The position numbers and the translations under genes are program-made. A stretch of 64,000 bases of DNA from assembly GCA_050951605.1 (NCBI GenBank), contig JBMNJJ010000003.1:1-64000 (forward strand), in the 5' to 3' direction. Position 1 is the stretch's first letter. Each line of letters starts with the position of its first letter. The DNA is from DUTS01 sp050951605. GTDB lineage: Bacteria; Bacillota; Peptococcia; DRI-13; DTU073. This document shows positions 8,285 to 17,479 of this stretch, piece by piece. The notes under the pieces were generated by a model. That model had not been told where the DNA came from. It did not search any database and saw only the letters and a program-made list of their open reading frames with translations.

Positions 8285-9643
8285 TTAATTAAGAAAAAGG
8301 TCATCAGAGACATAGATTCCCGCAGCCGCTAACTTTTCCATAAACTTGGGCTTAATTCCTGTCGCTTGAAAATATCCCTTAACCCTACCACGATTGTCTA
8401 CACCTTCTGTCACATAAACAAAAATATTTTGTAGAGTAATAATATCTCCTTCCATTCCTACCACCTCAGTCAAATGAGTAATCTTTCGACTACCATCTCG
8501 AAAACGAGTTTGCTGAACAACAAGGTCAAAAGCAGAAGACATTTGTTCACGAATAGCTCGAATAGGTAACTCCATTCCTGCCATCATCACCATCGTCTCC
8601 AAACGAGAAAGAATATCACGGGGAGAATTAGCGTGCCCGGTAGTCAAAGAACCATCATGCCCGGTATTCATTGCTTGCAACATATCCAAAGCTTCCCCGG
8701 AACGAACTTCTCCGACAATAATTCTTTCCGGTCGCATCCGCAAAGCATTACGTACCAAGTCTCTAATTGCAATAGCTCCTTTACCTTCGATATTAGGTGG
8801 TCTGCTTTCTAATGTAATTACATGTTCTTGGCGTAATTGAAGTTCTGCTGCATCTTCAATCGTCACAATCCTTTCCGACTCCGGAATAAAAGAAGAAAGA
8901 ACATTAAGAGTACTGGTCTTACCACTACCTGTACCCCCCGAAATAATAATATTTAATCTTCCTTTAACACAAGCCTCTAAAAAAGTGGCCATTTGCGGTG
9001 TCAAAGTACCAAATCTAATCAAGTCATAAATAGTCAAAGGGTCTCGCGAAAATTTTCTGATTGTAATTACCGGACCAATTAAAGAAAGAGGTGGAATAAT
9101 TGCATTAACTCTGGAACCATCAGGGAGACGAGCATCCACCATAGGCATAGACTCATCAATCCTACGTCCTAAAGGTGAAACTATTTTATCAATGATATGC
9201 AGAACATGTTTCTCATCACGAAAAGTTACGTCGGTTTTTTGCAATTTCCCCTGACGTTCCACAAAAACTTGCTGAGGACCATTAACCATAATTTCTGATA
9301 CTTCCGGATCCCTAATTAAGGATTCAATGGGACCAAAACCTATTACTTCATCGATAATCTCCATGGTTATTTTTTGTCGCTCCACTCGCGGCAAACTGCC
9401 GGCCTCGCGATCTACAATTTGATTAATCAATTCTTCCACTCTTTGTGTATATTGTTCATCCTTTAACGAGGGCTGTTCATTCTTATCCTTCAACTCAAGG
9501 TCCAAAGTTTCAATTACCTCTCGATGCACTTTAATTTTTAACTCACGATAAGGGTCTCCTGAAGCCTGAGGTTGTCTCGTTTCTACCTCACCGGATTGTA
9601 TCTGCCCTGCTCTTTCTTTTTCTAAACGTTTTAACAAAGACAT
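8285..9643 (-). CDS. tadA: Tad pilus assembly/secretion ATPase TadA (CpaF)
   Basis: A 452-residue type II/IV secretion ATPase. Walker A GGTGSGKT is at residues 236-243, Walker B-like IIVGEV at 308-313 and the His-box region GHDGSLTTGHAN at about 328-339. The N-terminal domain contains FGPIESLIRDPEVSEIMVNG, characteristic of CpaF/TadA. It powers extension, and in some systems retraction, of Flp pili from the cytoplasmic side. Confidence 0.96.
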   Translation of the reverse strand: MSLLKRLEKERAGQIQSGEVETRQPQASGDPYRELKIKVHREVIETLDLELKDKNEQPSLKDEQYTQRVEELINQIVDREAGSLPRVERQKITMEIIDEVIGFGPIESLIRDPEVSEIMVNGPQQVFVERQGKLQKTDVTFRDEKHVLHIIDKIVSPLGRRIDESMPMVDARLPDGSRVNAIIPPLSLIGPVITIRKFSRDPLTIYDLIRFGTLTPQMATFLEACVKGRLNIIISGGTGSGKTSTLNVLSSFIPESERIVTIEDAAELQLRQEHVITLESRPPNIEGKGAIAIRDLVRNALRMRPERIIVGEVRSGEALDMLQAMNTGHDGSLTTGHANSPRDILSRLETMVMMAGMELPIRAIREQMSSAFDLVVQQTRFRDGSRKITHLTEVVGMEGDIITLQNIFVYVTEGVDNRGRVKGYFQATGIKPKFMEKLAAAGIYVSDDLFLN

Positions 9644-9655
9644 CTTTACTCACCT

Positions 9656-10855
9656 CTATTTAAACCAACGACTAAAAAAACCTTGCTTATTTTTAACTTT
9701 TAAATCTTCCTGGTAACCTTTATCCTTAATCACCAAATTACTAACCTCATGTACAGCCTTACTGACTCTAGCTGTAGGATGAGATAAAACAAAAGGGATC
9801 CCTTCATTAAGTGCCGGTACAACAATCTTCCCTTCACTAGGAATATAACCGGCAATCAAAAAATTCAAAGTCTCTTCCGCATCGGCAATCGTAATCCCCA
9901 TATCATCAGAAGCTCTATTTAAAATAAGCTTCGTTTTTTCCGCATGCTGTAAAGACTGCAAAAGTTCTAAGCTTAGTTTAATGTTTTTAATTGTCGCTAA
10001 ATCCATCGCTAAAACCAATAATATCTGCGTAGACAAATCTAAAGCAGTAAGATTCGTATCATTAAAAAAAGGAGGTGTATCAATAACAATATAATCATAA
10101 CTTAATTTAAGAAGATTAATAACATCCTGTATATGCTCGGCCGTAACCAATTCTGCATATTCCGGTCGTCCGGGAGCAGAGAGAATTTTCACACCTGAAA
10201 CATGTGGAACAAGATAACTTTCTAATAACTCTATATCCCAAACATCCCTCTCCTGAGCTAATTCAGAAAAAGTACGACGAGGAAATAGGTTTAAAAAAAC
10301 AGAAACATCCCCAAATTGCAAATCCAAATCAAGCAATACTACTTTTTGCTTTCTTTTCGCTAAAAGAACCGCTAAATTAACGGCAACAGTAGTTTTCCCT
10401 ACACCACCTTTAGTTCCGAATACCGTAATAACTTCACTTTTTTGTTTTTTCCCTTGCCAATCACTTTGAGCCAATCTTTTAGTTTCTACCTGAAAAACTT
10501 TTTTAATGGTCTTAATTAATTCCTCGCCAGAAAAAGGTTTTTCTAAAAAATCACGTGCCCCGGCTAACATAGCACTCCGTAAATATTCTTGGTCACCTTT
10601 CTCACTCAGCATAATTACCGCAGTACCGGGAATCTCTGTGGTAATCTTTCCCGTAGCGTTTAAACCATCCAACCCCGGTATATTAACATCCATTAAAACA
10701 ACATCAGGCTGTAAAGCTTTACACTTCTGCACAGCCTCCATTCCTTCGCAAGCCTCACTAACCACAATCAGTTCTTCTTCGACAGAAAGCATTTGGGCAA
10801 GACTAGCTCTGCTCTCCTCGTGGGCATCGGCGATTAAAACACGTATCAAATCCAT
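9656..10855 (-). CDS. cpaE: CpaE/TadZ-type protein: receiver domain plus ParA-like ATPase
   Basis: 399 residues. Residues 1-120 are a response-regulator receiver domain with the phospho-acceptor candidate Asp56 in DVVLMD and the conserved Lys in FLEKPF. Residues 140-370 are a MinD/ParA ATPase with FGTKGGVGKTTVAVNLA (deviant Walker A) and YDYIVIDTPPFF. In Caulobacter and Aggregatibacter this protein places the pilus apparatus at its cellular site. Unlike many TadZ proteins, the receiver here keeps its acidic residues, so it may really be phosphorylated. Confidence 0.92.
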   Translation of the reverse strand: MDLIRVLIADAHEESRASLAQMLSVEEELIVVSEACEGMEAVQKCKALQPDVVLMDVNIPGLDGLNATGKITTEIPGTAVIMLSEKGDQEYLRSAMLAGARDFLEKPFSGEELIKTIKKVFQVETKRLAQSDWQGKKQKSEVITVFGTKGGVGKTTVAVNLAVLLAKRKQKVVLLDLDLQFGDVSVFLNLFPRRTFSELAQERDVWDIELLESYLVPHVSGVKILSAPGRPEYAELVTAEHIQDVINLLKLSYDYIVIDTPPFFNDTNLTALDLSTQILLVLAMDLATIKNIKLSLELLQSLQHAEKTKLILNRASDDMGITIADAEETLNFLIAGYIPSEGKIVVPALNEGIPFVLSHPTARVSKAVHEVSNLVIKDKGYQEDLKVKNKQGFFSRWFK

Positions 10856-10867
10856 CTACTTTCCCCC

Positions 10868-11584
10868 TCATTCAACAAAATCCTGTGCCTTAAAGGGAAC
10901 GGTCCAGGCAATGCTATCATCCACAGGTGAACGCAATAACAAGCGCAAAGAACCTTTTTGTCCTGCCAGTAGCAAGGACTGAGCCTCTTGTATCGTCACC
11001 GCAAGAGTAATCGTCTTTTTAGCATTACTATCTGTTTCCATTTTACTATTTTTATCACTCATTTTTTTCCCTACAGCTAGAATCGGAATATTTTGCAGAA
11101 CAATAAGAGAAGAAAGCTCTTCTCCTCCTATGCCGTCAGGGAAACTCATAATCGCCGCTACATCAACATGGTCCCCCGGTTTAAGCAGCCCCGCTACCCC
11201 GCTTACTTCATCTACGGCAATACTGATCGCCCTTTTCCCTACCGGAACAAGATACGCCAACCCATTTTTTACCTCACCCGGAGTAGCAAGTTTGCTTTTT
11301 AAAACTTGTTCCCCATTTACCACAGAAGTCAAACTAATACAACCTACAGCCTCCTCCATTTTCTGTAACGCTTGAGGATGAATATAATCCATCGGTACTT
11401 TCTTTATAGTCAACATTTCTCGCGTCAAAAGGGTTTGGGGAGCAATATCACAAGCGGCAACAACAATTTCCTCCCTTGAACCCTCTATCGTTTTTTTCTC
11501 TACGGAAACCAAAAAACCATAAAGAAAATAAGTTGTTAATAAGCCGAAAATTACAGCTAATGCATAAATCCACTTGTTTTTCAA
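10868..11584 (-). CDS. cpaB: Flp pilus assembly protein CpaB (RcpC)
   Basis: A 238-residue protein with one N-terminal membrane helix (KWIYALAVIFGLLTTYFLYG) and an extracytoplasmic SAF-like domain. That domain has IVVAACDIAPQTLLTREML and a second beta-rich half with YLVPVGKRAISIAVDEVSG and LLKPGDHVDV. In diderms it partners the secretin; here it exists without a secretin, as is usual in Gram-positive Tad loci. It lies 12 bp upstream of cpaE. Confidence 0.9.
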   Translation of the reverse strand: MKNKWIYALAVIFGLLTTYFLYGFLVSVEKKTIEGSREEIVVAACDIAPQTLLTREMLTIKKVPMDYIHPQALQKMEEAVGCISLTSVVNGEQVLKSKLATPGEVKNGLAYLVPVGKRAISIAVDEVSGVAGLLKPGDHVDVAAIMSFPDGIGGEELSSLIVLQNIPILAVGKKMSDKNSKMETDSNAKKTITLAVTIQEAQSLLLAGQKGSLRLLLRSPVDDSIAWTVPFKAQDFVE

Positions 11585-11598
11585 AAAAACACCCCCGA

Positions 11599-12543
11599 TT
11601 AATAACTTAAATGTGAACTATATAAACCATAATCAGCCGCCTGCTCTTCGGTCATCTCCCCCGGTAAGTGCAGACGCAAAAATTTTCCCCAAACATAATT
11701 ATCTCTGCCTTGTCCCTCTACTCTTTCTAAGAAAAATAGAGCAAAGCCTTGTACTTTAACAGTTTTCCCCCCACAAGGTTGTACAACGGGAACTATCACT
11801 AAACGAGGACAATCACGCACAAAACTTTCACCGGTACAAGCGGGAGTATGTTTACACTCAGCCAAACGATATTCAACCCCACGTGTAGTTGGCCCCGACA
11901 TATTCCCACTTTCTATTTCCAAAATATCATCAATTTTTAACTCTGCCTGATAACCAAATTTTAAATTATTTTCATATGCTTTAGCTCCATTACCACCTAA
12001 ACGCAAAGCACCAAACCAACCGGAATGATGTGCTCCACCCGGCTGACCCCCTGCCCCGGATTTTAAAATATATTCTTCATTATAAATAAGCTCTTGATTT
12101 TCAATACAAAAAGGCACCGCTCCCACTACAGAAGAAAGGTTCTCCACTTTAGCTCCGGCACCCTTAACTACATCTGTCGAAGAAATCCCCAAAACTCGAG
12201 CAAAGAAATGGTTTACTGTCCTTCTGGCTTGAACCTTAATGCTCCGTTGGTCAGCACCAATCTCAATATTTAAATTTTCCGGTGATACACCATTTTTCAC
12301 AGCAAAACTTTCGGCCAATTGATAAGCTAAAACAGGGTCAGCAGGAAGAGCCTGAATACCGGCTAAAGCTGCTGCATCCACTGCATTAGAAATTTTAAGG
12401 TTATGAAGATAAACTACACCGGCATCAACTACTAAAGCGGTAACGCCAAGCAAAGCAGTAAGGGCTAACGCCATGAGGACAGCAACCGCGCCCTTTTTTT
12501 CACACATTTTCTGTCTAATTTTACAAAATAGCATCCACCCCAA
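11599..12543 (-). CDS. TadG-like pilus-associated protein (Tad domain)
   Basis: A 314-residue protein whose residues 16-46 hold a TadE/TadG-like segment: KKGAVAVLMALALTALLG, then VTALVVDAGVVYLHNLKI. NAVDAAALAGIQALP, typical of the Tad/DUF2134 region, follows directly. The rest is predicted outside the membrane and contains several cysteines. Such proteins are minor pseudopilins or surface components of the Flp pilus. AGGAG-like sequence precedes the start. Confidence 0.85.
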   Translation of the reverse strand: MGWMLFCKIRQKMCEKKGAVAVLMALALTALLGVTALVVDAGVVYLHNLKISNAVDAAALAGIQALPADPVLAYQLAESFAVKNGVSPENLNIEIGADQRSIKVQARRTVNHFFARVLGISSTDVVKGAGAKVENLSSVVGAVPFCIENQELIYNEEYILKSGAGGQPGGAHHSGWFGALRLGGNGAKAYENNLKFGYQAELKIDDILEIESGNMSGPTTRGVEYRLAECKHTPACTGESFVRDCPRLVIVPVVQPCGGKTVKVQGFALFFLERVEGQGRDNYVWGKFLRLHLPGEMTEEQAADYGLYSSHLSY

Positions 12544-12555
12544 CTCCCTTCTCCT

Positions 12556-12966
12556 TTATTCGACCCTCATCACCGAAGTCCCTGCTACAGTAAACGGATT
12601 ACCGATAATCTCGGGAATTATCGGCATATATAGAGTTACTTGATAATTAACCGTGACTTGAATGTCACCACCCTTAATCGGGCCTGTCCTTTCTATCTCT
12701 ATCGCTAATTTCTCGGGATTCTCGGAGTCAAAAAGCACAGCAGCGGATTTTGTTTGGATTCTTGTCACAATTTCACTGTCTGTAGCCCCTACAGCACCAT
12801 GGCGAGCCCCGTCTCTTGCTCCATGAGTTACAATAATACTGGCACTCATCACGCGCCCAAACTCAATAATTCCGAAAAGTAAAAGTAAAAGAAGAGGAAG
12901 AATCAAAGCCATTTCTACTAATGCCTGACCTTTCCTCTGCCTCCTAATTTTCTTCAACATAGCCAT
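12556..12966 (-). CDS. tadE: TadE-like minor pseudopilin
   Basis: A 136-residue protein with the TadE signature RKGQALVEMALILPLLLL followed by FGIIEFGRVM at residues 10-45. The Gly-Gln-Ala-Leu-Val-Glu pattern marks the prepilin-type processing site used by the A24 peptidase encoded next door. Its start overlaps the 3' end of the peptidase gene by 13 bp, suggesting translational coupling. Confidence 0.9.
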   Translation of the reverse strand: MAMLKKIRRQRKGQALVEMALILPLLLLLLFGIIEFGRVMSASIIVTHGARDGARHGAVGATDSEIVTRIQTKSAAVLFDSENPEKLAIEIERTGPIKGGDIQVTVNYQVTLYMPIIPEIIGNPFTVAGTSVMRVE

Positions 12967-13502
12967 TCACCTACCAGACAAACTATTGTCCCTAAAACAA
13001 TAGCTAATCCATATGGTAATGCCGCTATATCATCATTCTCTAAACTACCAAAGTTGCAAATTCGGAAACAGGAAAAAAGAAAAACTTTTAACGCACTCCC
13101 AAGATTACATAACGTCTTTTTCAATCTTTTTTCTTTTAATAAAAACAGAAAAGAAAAAACGCCGCCCAGAATTGCCGCACAAAGAAACGCTTTAAATACA
13201 AAAAGCGCCCCTTTAAAAGAACCCACCACTCCTAAAAGTTTAACATCACCCGCACCTATTCCGCCCATTGCAAAAGGGATAAAAAGAAGGGCTAATCCTA
13301 CTAAAGTACCTTTTACCCAAAAAAGTGCTCCCCCCGACCCTTGTAAAAAAAGATGAACAATTAAAGCTATTAATGTTGCGGGGAAAACAATAATATTTAA
13401 TATTTTCCGTTCTTTCAAATCTGTATAACAGCAAATTAAGAGGACAACTAATAAGAGCAGGTCCGGTAACCCAACAGAAGATAGTATCCCTATCACCCTC
13501 AT
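12954..13502 (-). CDS. tadV: A24-family prepilin peptidase (TadV/CpaA)
   Basis: A 182-residue polytopic membrane protein with both catalytic aspartate regions of A24 peptidases: CCYTDLKERKILN at about residues 25-37 and GGIGAGDVKLLG (the GxGD motif) at about 81-92. It lacks the N-methylase domain, as in TadV/CpaA enzymes. It should cleave the Flp, TadE and TadG-like precursors at the membrane. Confidence 0.93.
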   Translation of the reverse strand: MRVIGILSSVGLPDLLLLVVLLICCYTDLKERKILNIIVFPATLIALIVHLFLQGSGGALFWVKGTLVGLALLFIPFAMGGIGAGDVKLLGVVGSFKGALFVFKAFLCAAILGGVFSFLFLLKEKRLKKTLCNLGSALKVFLFSCFRICNFGSLENDDIAALPYGLAIVLGTIVCLVGEWLC

Positions 13503-13614
13503 TAGACTCCCCCCTTTTTACTAGCTAAAGCTATAATTTATATACAAAAACTATATATAAAAACTTAACTTGAGTTTGGATATTTTCCCTTAAATATACC
13601 TCTAAAGGGTAAAT

Positions 13615-13642
13615 GAGCCCTACTTAAATTTAAGTAGGGCTC
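13615..13642 (-). terminator. Perfect 28-bp palindrome between flp and the peptidase gene
   Basis: GAGCCCTACTTAAA and its exact reverse complement lie side by side in the 166-bp gap downstream of flp. No strong T-run follows on the minus strand. It could therefore act as a partial terminator or an mRNA-stabilising 3' hairpin, giving much more flp message than downstream tad message. This is the usual way major pilin is over-expressed relative to assembly genes. Confidence 0.7.
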
Positions 13643-13668
13643 GAATCCCTCCAATAATGTAATGTCGT

Positions 13669-13872
13669 TTAGGTCCCGGATTCAACTTCATCAGGAGCTG
13701 GCGGCTCATTTAAGCCACCTGTTACATCTTCAAATTTTGATTTAATCGCATCTCCAAAAAGAACTAAAGCACCAATAACTACTACCGCTACTAAAGCTAA
13801 AATAAGTCCATATTCGGCCATACCCTGACCTTGTTCTTCTTTTACCAACCGCTTTAATACCTTTAACATCAT
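13669..13872 (-). CDS. flp: Flp-type major pilin
   Basis: A 67-residue prepilin. A short basic leader (MMLKVLKRLVKEEQG) precedes the processing site and hydrophobic core QGMAEYGLILALVAVVVI, with the conserved Glu and Tyr of Flp pilins. The C-terminus is short and acidic (PPAPDEVESGT). AGGGGAGG lies directly upstream. It is the first gene of the Tad operon, separated from the next gene by a 28-bp palindrome. Confidence 0.95.
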   Translation of the reverse strand: MMLKVLKRLVKEEQGQGMAEYGLILALVAVVVIGALVLFGDAIKSKFEDVTGGLNEPPAPDEVESGT

Positions 13873-13914
13873 AACCTCCCCTTTTCTTTGAAATTATTTT
13901 TTTATTATGATTTT

Positions 13915-14044
13915 AGTATATCATTCTGATTTTATTATACAAGCTTTGACAAGAAAAAACATCAGCCCTTTTACCTGTTTTTACTATTCTTTAGTCCTAA
14001 ATTGTTTTTGGGACTAGTCCTATAAACCGCATACGTTAGTCCTA
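13915..14044 (-). promoter_or_regulatory. flp promoter region with three spaced TAGTCCTA octamers
   Basis: Between the DegU-like gene and flp, the octamer TAGTCCTA (minus strand TAGGACTA) occurs at 13992-13999, 14015-14022 and 14037-14044. The starts are 23 and 22 bp apart, about two DNA turns. Two copies sit inside palindromes (GGACTAGTCC and GTCCTAGGAC). Candidate -10 elements downstream are TATAAT (13934-13939, minus strand) and TATACT (13915-13920); neither has a good -35, which suits an activator-dependent promoter. The adjacent response regulator is the natural candidate to bind here (inference). Confidence 0.65.
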
Positions 14045-14055
14045 GGACTTCTTGG

Positions 14056-14716
14056 CTATATTTCCACAAGATGGTGCTTAATTGCAAATAAAACTGCTTG
14101 TGTACGGTCTTCGACTTGTAGTTTCCGGAAAATACTCGTAATATGATTTTTTACCGTCTTTTCACTAATCGATAATTCTACTGCAATTTCTTTATTACTT
14201 TGCCCTTGAGTCATCAATTTAAGAATATCCATTTCACGCTCAGTTAAAGTTTCCCATTCCTCTTTAGCTTGACGACGTCTTGTCAAACGATTGAGCTCTG
14301 TAAATAACATCCGGGTAATACTGGGATCAATCACCGAATCGCCGGCAGCTACTGTTCTAATCGTTTCCACAAGTTTAGACGGAACAATATCTTTGAGCAC
14401 ATAACCGGAAACTCCTGCTCTTACTAATTCCAAGACATATTCCTCATCCTCATGTATCGTTAAAGCAATAATCCCTATTTGAGGGAACTCTCGCTTAATT
14501 ACTCTAGTAGCCTCCACACCATTAGTCCCAGGCATATTAATATCCATCAAAATAATATCAGGCTGAAGTCTGCGCGCCATATTAATAGCCCCTTGCCCAT
14601 CACCTGCTTCATCTATAACTTCAATATCCTTCTTCTAATTCTAATACTTTCCTTAATCCTTCTCTAACCAAAGGATGGTCATCAATAATCAACACTCTGA
14701 CCTTAGCCTTCTCCAC
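14056..14716 (-). CDS. DegU/NarL-type response regulator, frameshifted
   Basis: The larger part (14056-14630) encodes the end of a receiver domain (QPDIILMDINMPG with the acceptor Asp) and a LuxR-type helix-turn-helix (LTEREMDILKLMTQGQSNKE). The start of the receiver (VRVLIIDDHPLVREGLR) lies in another frame from a GTG at 14716, with AGGGGAG 7 bases upstream. One extra base in the CC at 14628-14629 separates them. Removing it gives 219 continuous residues, the normal family length. The partner kinase is 14 bp upstream. It could be a sequencing error or a recent mutation. Confidence 0.88.
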
Positions 14717-14730
14717 ACTCTATCTCCCCT

Positions 14731-15873
14731 TTAAACATCTAATGGCAATATCGCTAAAATTTCTGTCCCCTCCCCCGGTCGAGAATTAATCATTAACTGA
14801 CCACCTAAAATTTCCAAACGTTCCTTCATGCCTAACAAGCCATAACTATCCCTTTGTGGGTTTTGCATAAACTCCTCTACGGGAAAACCCTTCCCATCAT
14901 CAGTAATTTTGACAACTAGCCGCTGTGGTTCATTATGTAAAAAAATCTTAGCACAGCTAGCCTCCGCATGTTTAATCGTATTCTGTAACGCTTCTTGTAC
15001 AACTCGATATATCGCCACTTCAATGGGCGGAGCCAAACGTTGTTGCACTCCTGAAGAAGAGAGTGCCATCTCCATTTCAATATTATATCGTTCTTTCAAA
15101 GTCTCCAGGTAACGATTAAGAGCAGGAAGTAAACCCAAATCATCAAGAGCCATCGGACGAAGGTCAAAAATAATCCTACGCACATCTTGCAAACTCTTAC
15201 GTACCATTCCCTTAAACTCACCCAACTCTTTACGTACTGCTTTCGGATCAAGAACAAGAAGCTTTTCACATACTTCTGCTCTTAAAATAACATTCGCCAT
15301 CGATTGAGCTGGTCCATCATGTATCTCACGAGCTACTCGACGTCTTTCTTCTTCTTGAGCTCGAATGATTTCCGAAGCCAAATGACGTCTTTGCATCACA
15401 ACTGTCAATTGGTCATTTATATTTTTCAGATTTCCACCTAAATAATCAAATACAACGCCTACCTGAGTATTTAGTTTTTCAGCTTTATGCATGGTTAACC
15501 GCATTTTTTTAAGATTACGTTCTAATTCATTACGCCTTAAATTTAACTGCTTTTCACGTTCTCGTAAAGAACCTAATTGCACCTGTAAATCCCTAGCCCG
15601 GTCATAAGCTAAATGGGCGTCCTTCTCTGTATACTTGGTAAATTCTTTACTTACCTTTAATAAGTGAAGTCGTGCCGCTTTCTCTAATTCTTCCAAATGA
15701 TCTACCTGTTCAATCGTAGTCATAAGTTCATTTTGAATTACCGCCAATTCCTCCTGTAGCCGTTCTTTTTCTGTTCGAGCATTATTAGCAATATATTGTA
15801 TTTCCTTTTTGCTTTTTTCTATGGCAGTCAAAGTTTCTGCCACCACTTTTTCCAGACTGGGTATACGCATCAT
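14731..15873 (-). CDS. degS: DegS-like cytoplasmic sensor histidine kinase
   Basis: 380 residues without membrane segments. Residues 1-165 are the long coiled coil of the DegS sensor domain. The HisKA_3 motif EEERRRVAREIHDGPAQ places the phospho-histidine at about 185. The HATPase domain covers about 285-378, with EALQNTIKHAEA, DDGKGF and GLLGMKERLEILGG. DegS phosphorylates a DegU-type regulator, here the frameshifted gene just downstream. The pair lies directly upstream of the flp/tad operon, so pilus control is the simplest guess. Confidence 0.93.
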   Translation of the reverse strand: MMRIPSLEKVVAETLTAIEKSKKEIQYIANNARTEKERLQEELAVIQNELMTTIEQVDHLEELEKAARLHLLKVSKEFTKYTEKDAHLAYDRARDLQVQLGSLREREKQLNLRRNELERNLKKMRLTMHKAEKLNTQVGVVFDYLGGNLKNINDQLTVVMQRRHLASEIIRAQEEERRRVAREIHDGPAQSMANVILRAEVCEKLLVLDPKAVRKELGEFKGMVRKSLQDVRRIIFDLRPMALDDLGLLPALNRYLETLKERYNIEMEMALSSSGVQQRLAPPIEVAIYRVVQEALQNTIKHAEASCAKIFLHNEPQRLVVKITDDGKGFPVEEFMQNPQRDSYGLLGMKERLEILGGQLMINSRPGEGTEILAILPLDV

Positions 15874-15967
15874 TCATCCTCATTTATTCTTTTATACCGT
15901 TCCTTCATTCCACCTTAATATTAATATTCGCTTAAAAATATATTTTTCCTGCCAAAAGTGAAAAAAA

Positions 15968-17380
15968 CTACAAAGGATACACCTTAGCCCCCATTTCTAT
16001 TTCATTTTCTTGGGCTAAATTAAAGTCCACCTTACATTTAGCCGCATATTGCTCTTCTAAAAACTTTTTTGCCACCTGAGGAAAAATAGTATAGGAAAGC
16101 ACGTCTTCTTCTTTTTGTAAATAAATACCAATCTCTTTGCGTGCCTGTTCTAACTGGGGCTCAATCAGGTCTGCCGGACGTCCGGTAATCGGCTCTTTAT
16201 CCCCAATAATCTCTTGTCGCAACTCCTCATTCACCGGAGCAGGAGTTGCTCCATAAAGACCACGCAAGTAATTTTTAACTTCATTCGTCACCATTTTATA
16301 ACGCCCCATTAGAACATTCAAAACAGCCTGAGTGCCCACAATCTGACTAGTCGGTGTAACTAATGGCGGGAAGCCCAAATCTTCCCGTACTCGCGGTACT
16401 TCCGCTAAAACAGCCGGTAGTTTGTCCAAAGCATTTTGTTGTTGTAACTGCGAAATAAAATTAGAAAGCATTCCACCCGGCACTTGATACAAAAGCACCT
16501 TGGTATCCACACCGGCTTTGAAAACATCAAATTGCTTATATTTTTTGCGTACTTCCTTGAAATAATCAGCGATTTCCATAAGTGCCTCTAAATTTAAACC
16601 TGTATCATAAGGTGTCCCCGCTAAAGTTGCCACCATCGTCTCTGTCGCCGGTTGTGAAGTCCCCATTGCCATAGAAGAAATCGCCGTATCAATCATCTCC
16701 GCTCCTGCTTCAATAGCTTTAAGATACATCATCGAAGCCATCCCACTAGTGTAATGAGTATGTACCTGTACCGGTAAAGCATATTTCTTTTTTATTTCGC
16801 CGACCAATTCATAAGCAGCATAAGGTTTTAAAATTCCAGCCATGTCTTTAATACAAATAGAATCAGCACCGGTATCTACTAATTGCCGCACTAATTCTAA
16901 AAAATAGTTTAAGTTATGAACAGGACTAACCGTATATGAAATCGTCGCTTGAACATGAGCGCCTTCTTTTTTGGCAGTGTCCATAGCCTTTTCTAAATTA
17001 CGTACATCATTCATCGCATCAAAAATTCGGAAAATATCCATACCGTGAGCTACTGCTTTTTTCACAAATTCCTCCACGACATCATCAGCATAATGCTTGT
17101 ACCCCACCAAATTCTGACCACGTAAAAGCATTTGTGTTTTAGTCTTTTTCAAAACTTGTTTAATCTTATCTAACCGCTCCCAGGGGTCTTCATTTAAAAA
17201 TCTCATACAAGTATCAAATGTAGCTCCACCCCAAACCTCCATAGAATAAAAACCTACTTCATCCATTTTTTCTGCAATAGGCAACATATCCTCCGTTTTC
17301 ATTCGCGTTGCCAACAAAGACTGATGGCTATCTCGCCAAGTCGTATCCGTAATTCCGACTCTTTTCGCTCCATTAACCAT
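15968..17380 (-). CDS. Pyruvate carboxylase subunit B / oxaloacetate decarboxylase alpha-type carboxyltransferase
   Basis: 470 residues from the ATG at 17380, chosen because GGAGG lies 7 bases upstream; a longer frame to 17431 is open but has no such site. The start, ITDTTWRDSHQSLLATRM, is the HMGL-like TIM barrel of the family. CIKDMAGIL carries the carboxylated lysine and PVQVHTHYTSGM the metal-binding histidines. The C-terminal PYC/OADA domain is present, but there is no biotinyl domain. It would transfer carboxyl groups between biotin and pyruvate/oxaloacetate, with biotin carrier and carboxylase subunits encoded elsewhere. Confidence 0.92.
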   Translation of the reverse strand: MVNGAKRVGITDTTWRDSHQSLLATRMKTEDMLPIAEKMDEVGFYSMEVWGGATFDTCMRFLNEDPWERLDKIKQVLKKTKTQMLLRGQNLVGYKHYADDVVEEFVKKAVAHGMDIFRIFDAMNDVRNLEKAMDTAKKEGAHVQATISYTVSPVHNLNYFLELVRQLVDTGADSICIKDMAGILKPYAAYELVGEIKKKYALPVQVHTHYTSGMASMMYLKAIEAGAEMIDTAISSMAMGTSQPATETMVATLAGTPYDTGLNLEALMEIADYFKEVRKKYKQFDVFKAGVDTKVLLYQVPGGMLSNFISQLQQQNALDKLPAVLAEVPRVREDLGFPPLVTPTSQIVGTQAVLNVLMGRYKMVTNEVKNYLRGLYGATPAPVNEELRQEIIGDKEPITGRPADLIEPQLEQARKEIGIYLQKEEDVLSYTIFPQVAKKFLEEQYAAKCKVDFNLAQENEIEMGAKVYPL

Positions 17381-17479
17381 AACTTTACCTCCGGCACATT
17401 CAAAATATAATGAAAGGATTTTCCCTTGCATTGATTATACATTATATACCACCAAAATACCATCTTCAACAAAATAACC

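Noticed and set aside
9040..9065. CodY-box-like sequence (AAAATTTTCTGA)
   Set aside because: It is only a partial match and lies inside the tadA coding region, so it is not supported as a CodY site.
14620..14640. Programmed ribosomal frameshift in the DegU-like gene
   Set aside because: The site reads GAAGAAGGATATT on the coding strand, with no slippery heptamer or nearby stimulatory hairpin. A simple extra base explains it better.
17381..17431. Longer N-terminus for the carboxyltransferase
   Set aside because: The 17 extra residues are not family-like, and GGAGG lies at the right distance from the ATG at 17380.
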